Below, one piece after another: positions 62,873 to 64,000 of a DNA stretch of 64,000 bases. The stretch's first letter is position 1; every line of letters begins with the position of its first letter. Source of the DNA: BD1-7 clade bacterium (lineage in GTDB: Bacteria > Pseudomonadota > Gammaproteobacteria > Pseudomonadales > DT-91); the NCBI GenBank assembly GCA_902705865.1, contig CACSIO010000012.1, positions 794,716 through 858,715 of the forward strand. The letters are read 5' to 3'. Position numbers and translations under genes: made by a program. Below the pieces are notes generated by a model. It saw only the letters and a list, made by a program, of their open reading frames with translations. It did no database searches and was not told the DNA's origin.

Positions 62873-63340
62873 ATGAGTTGTAGCGAGATTATTAATATGG
62901 AACTGTCTTCAAGAACAAATCGGCTTCTAGCCCAAATCATCGATGCGATTTCGATAGCGATAATACTATCGCCACTGCTGTATTTCGGGTATCAGAATGG
63001 TTATATCAACTTTGATGATCCAAACTTGAATTCGATCGGATTTGAGGCTGCCACTGCTTTAGTAGGTTTTCTTGCGTACTTTGCGATGAACTTTAAGCTT
63101 TTAAAGAATCATGGGCAGACGATAGGTAAAAGGGCGCTATATATAAAAATCGTAAATCAAGATGGGTCTGCTACTTCCCTAAAAGATCTTATATTTAAAC
63201 GCATTTTGTTTCAGTGGGGAGTTGGCTATATACCAGTCATTGGCGGTATCATTTCTATCGCAGATAGCCTAACGATATTCGGTAAAAAGAGAGAGTGTCT
63301 GCACGATAAGATTGCTAAAACGAAAGTTGTCTACGTTTAA
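62873..63340 (+). CDS. Cassette 18: RDD-family membrane protein
   Basis: 155-aa inner-membrane protein of the RDD family: three hydrophobic segments, the family Arg/Asp pattern in NRLLAQIIDAISIAI (about 17-31), GQTIGKRALYIKIV near 83 and the final CLHDKIAKTKVV. RDD proteins have been linked to Na+/H+ transport or to stress; the role here is unknown. ATG at codon 9 (MELSSRTNRL) may be the true start. The stop TAA lies in attC 18. Confidence 0.85.
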   Translation: MSCSEIINMELSSRTNRLLAQIIDAISIAIILSPLLYFGYQNGYINFDDPNLNSIGFEAATALVGFLAYFAMNFKLLKNHGQTIGKRALYIKIVNQDGSATSLKDLIFKRILFQWGVGYIPVIGGIISIADSLTIFGKKRECLHDKIAKTKVVYV

Positions 63341-63401
63341 CAAGCGCATGCTCGGGACAGCCGCCGCTGCGCGTCGACTGCCCGAGATGCGGGCGTTATG
63401 C
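63335..63401 (+). repeat. attC 18
   Basis: 67 bp from GTTTAAC to GTTATGC; class of attC 17. Confidence 0.88.
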
Positions 63402-63844
63402 CTCTTTTTCATCTTGTATAAACGTGCTCCACTTTCTCTACCCAGGCACTACGCGTAGTGGCTTGGTGAGTTACGAACCCGCGCGTATTTTTGCTTACTG
63501 CTAGGCTGTTTCTCGTCGCCAACATCGAATCACTTGCGGTGCTTTTTGGCAGCAATGTTCCCGTAGTGCAGTTTCAAATAGTTGTTTGTTTGCCCGGTAG
63601 AGCTGGGCGGTGAGGTAAGGTGTTTTGATTGAGTGTAATCTGGCGCAGCGGTGTGTCCATTTGCAATTATGGTATGCTACCGTTCAATTTTTTAAGTAGC
63701 AGGGCGGCTTTGTTAGGTGCAGCTTATAGATTTGGTTTCCGCTACCGCGAGCCAGCATAACAAGTGCATCAACTTCGCTCCGGCCACGTTGTGGCCTACG
63801 CCGGACAGCCGCCGCTGTGCGTCGTCTGCCGGTTATGCATGGCG
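63396..63844 (+). mobile_element. Cassette 19: gene-less cassette, family B copy 2
   Basis: 449 bp, nearly identical to cassette 11, with no conserved reading frame. Confidence 0.8.
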
Positions 63845-63850
63845 TTCTGT
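63755..63850 (+). repeat. attC 19
   Basis: 96 bp from GCATAAC to GTTCTGT; class of attC 9. Confidence 0.9.
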
Positions 63851-64000
63851 GCGTTTCACGCTGTAGTTCTTTCCAAGTCTTTCACCCAAAGCATTACCCA
63901 AAGCCGGTTATAGTTTTGCACCGGCTTTCTTGTTTATTCAGGTTGTGAAATCCGGCGTATCCAAGCGTTCTGAATTAGTTTGGCTCATGTGTCGGCAGGC
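63845..64000 (+). mobile_element. Cassette 20: gene-less cassette, family A copy 6 (cut by window end)
   Basis: The first 156 bp of another family A cassette, with a perfect hairpin AAAGCCGGT/ACCGGCTTT at 63900-63928. The rest lies beyond the window, so the array continues. Confidence 0.75.

Larger units (their letters stand above)
53946..64000 (+). mobile_element. Integron cassette array (19 complete cassettes plus one partial)
   Basis: The array is defined by attC sites with outer boxes of the RYYYAAC/GTTRRRY type, some degenerate (GCATAAC/GTTATGC, ACAGAAC/GTTCTGT). In each cassette the six bases after the left crossover are the reverse complement of the start of its own attC, as expected if each came from a circle. 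Cassettes start at 53946, 54541, 54974, 55867, 56315, 57047, 57456, 57884, 58312, 58897, 59472, 59924, 60378, 60960, 61433, 61862, 62285, 62854, 63396 and 63845. No intI gene is visible in the window. attC sites fall into a few nearly identical classes, as in resident chromosomal integrons. Confidence 0.93.

Noticed and set aside
1..64000. CRISPR arrays, tRNA or rRNA genes, insertion-sequence transposases
   Set aside because: None was recognised. The repeats at 54-64 kb are attC sites and copied cassettes, not regularly spaced CRISPR repeats; no transposase reading frame was seen.

Overview
The window reads as chromosomal DNA of a free-living, probably marine gammaproteobacterium. The evidence is indirect: the gene families are gammaproteobacterial in style (lipase plus foldase, AI-2E permease, DksA-like zinc finger, dimeric dUTPase, FAN1-type nuclease), there is a chitin-type LPMO pair and a glucosylglycerate (compatible solute) operon, and base composition is moderate. 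No rRNA or tRNA gene was seen, and the species is not assigned.

Layout. 1-1.4 kb: 3' part of a 2-isopropylmalate synthase gene ending at a strong terminator. 1.5-6.4 kb: a large Kelch-type lipoprotein and two related outer-membrane barrels. 6.6-11.4 kb: a complete arginine deiminase operon arcA-arcB-arcC-arcD. 11.4-17 kb: a porin-like barrel, an aldo/keto reductase, a lipoprotein, an orphan AMIN domain, a dUTPase and a DksA-like protein. 17.2-19.1 kb: lipase and its foldase. 19.3-24.2 kb: a four-gene glucosylglycerate operon with synthase, phosphatase, phosphorylase and glycerate kinase. 24.5-30.8 kb: a YtfJ-like protein and a TetR-controlled RND efflux system. 32.5-35.1 kb: two secreted copper oxygenases (AA10) with matching proline-rich linkers and C-terminal sorting tails. 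35.1-37.5 kb: a compact, unfamiliar two-gene unit (a His/His/Glu protein fused to DUF3293, and a short S-adenosylhomocysteinase-like protein). 38-53.6 kb: a tandem-MarR fusion, a sialidase-like lipoprotein, AI-2E permease, purple acid phosphatase with a TPR protein, a FAN1-like nuclease/XPD-like helicase pair, an SDR enzyme, a third outer-membrane barrel and small membrane proteins.

53.9-64 kb is a cassette array of an integron: 19 complete cassettes and a twentieth cut by the window end, each ending in an attC site. Every cassette can be closed exactly, because the six bases after its left crossover are the reverse complement of the start of its own attC. Twelve cassettes carry a gene, one of them in reverse orientation; seven complete ones and the partial one have no credible gene and fall into two repeated families. 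The larger family keeps a terminator-like hairpin through paired base changes while its reading frames do not survive. No integrase gene lies at the end where attI should be, so within this window the array looks like an integrase-less cluster or a displaced part of a larger integron.

The features most worth follow-up are the repeated gene-less cassettes, the His/His/Glu-DUF3293 plus S-adenosylhomocysteinase-like pair, the LPMO pair with shared sorting tails, and the HEPN-motif cassette.
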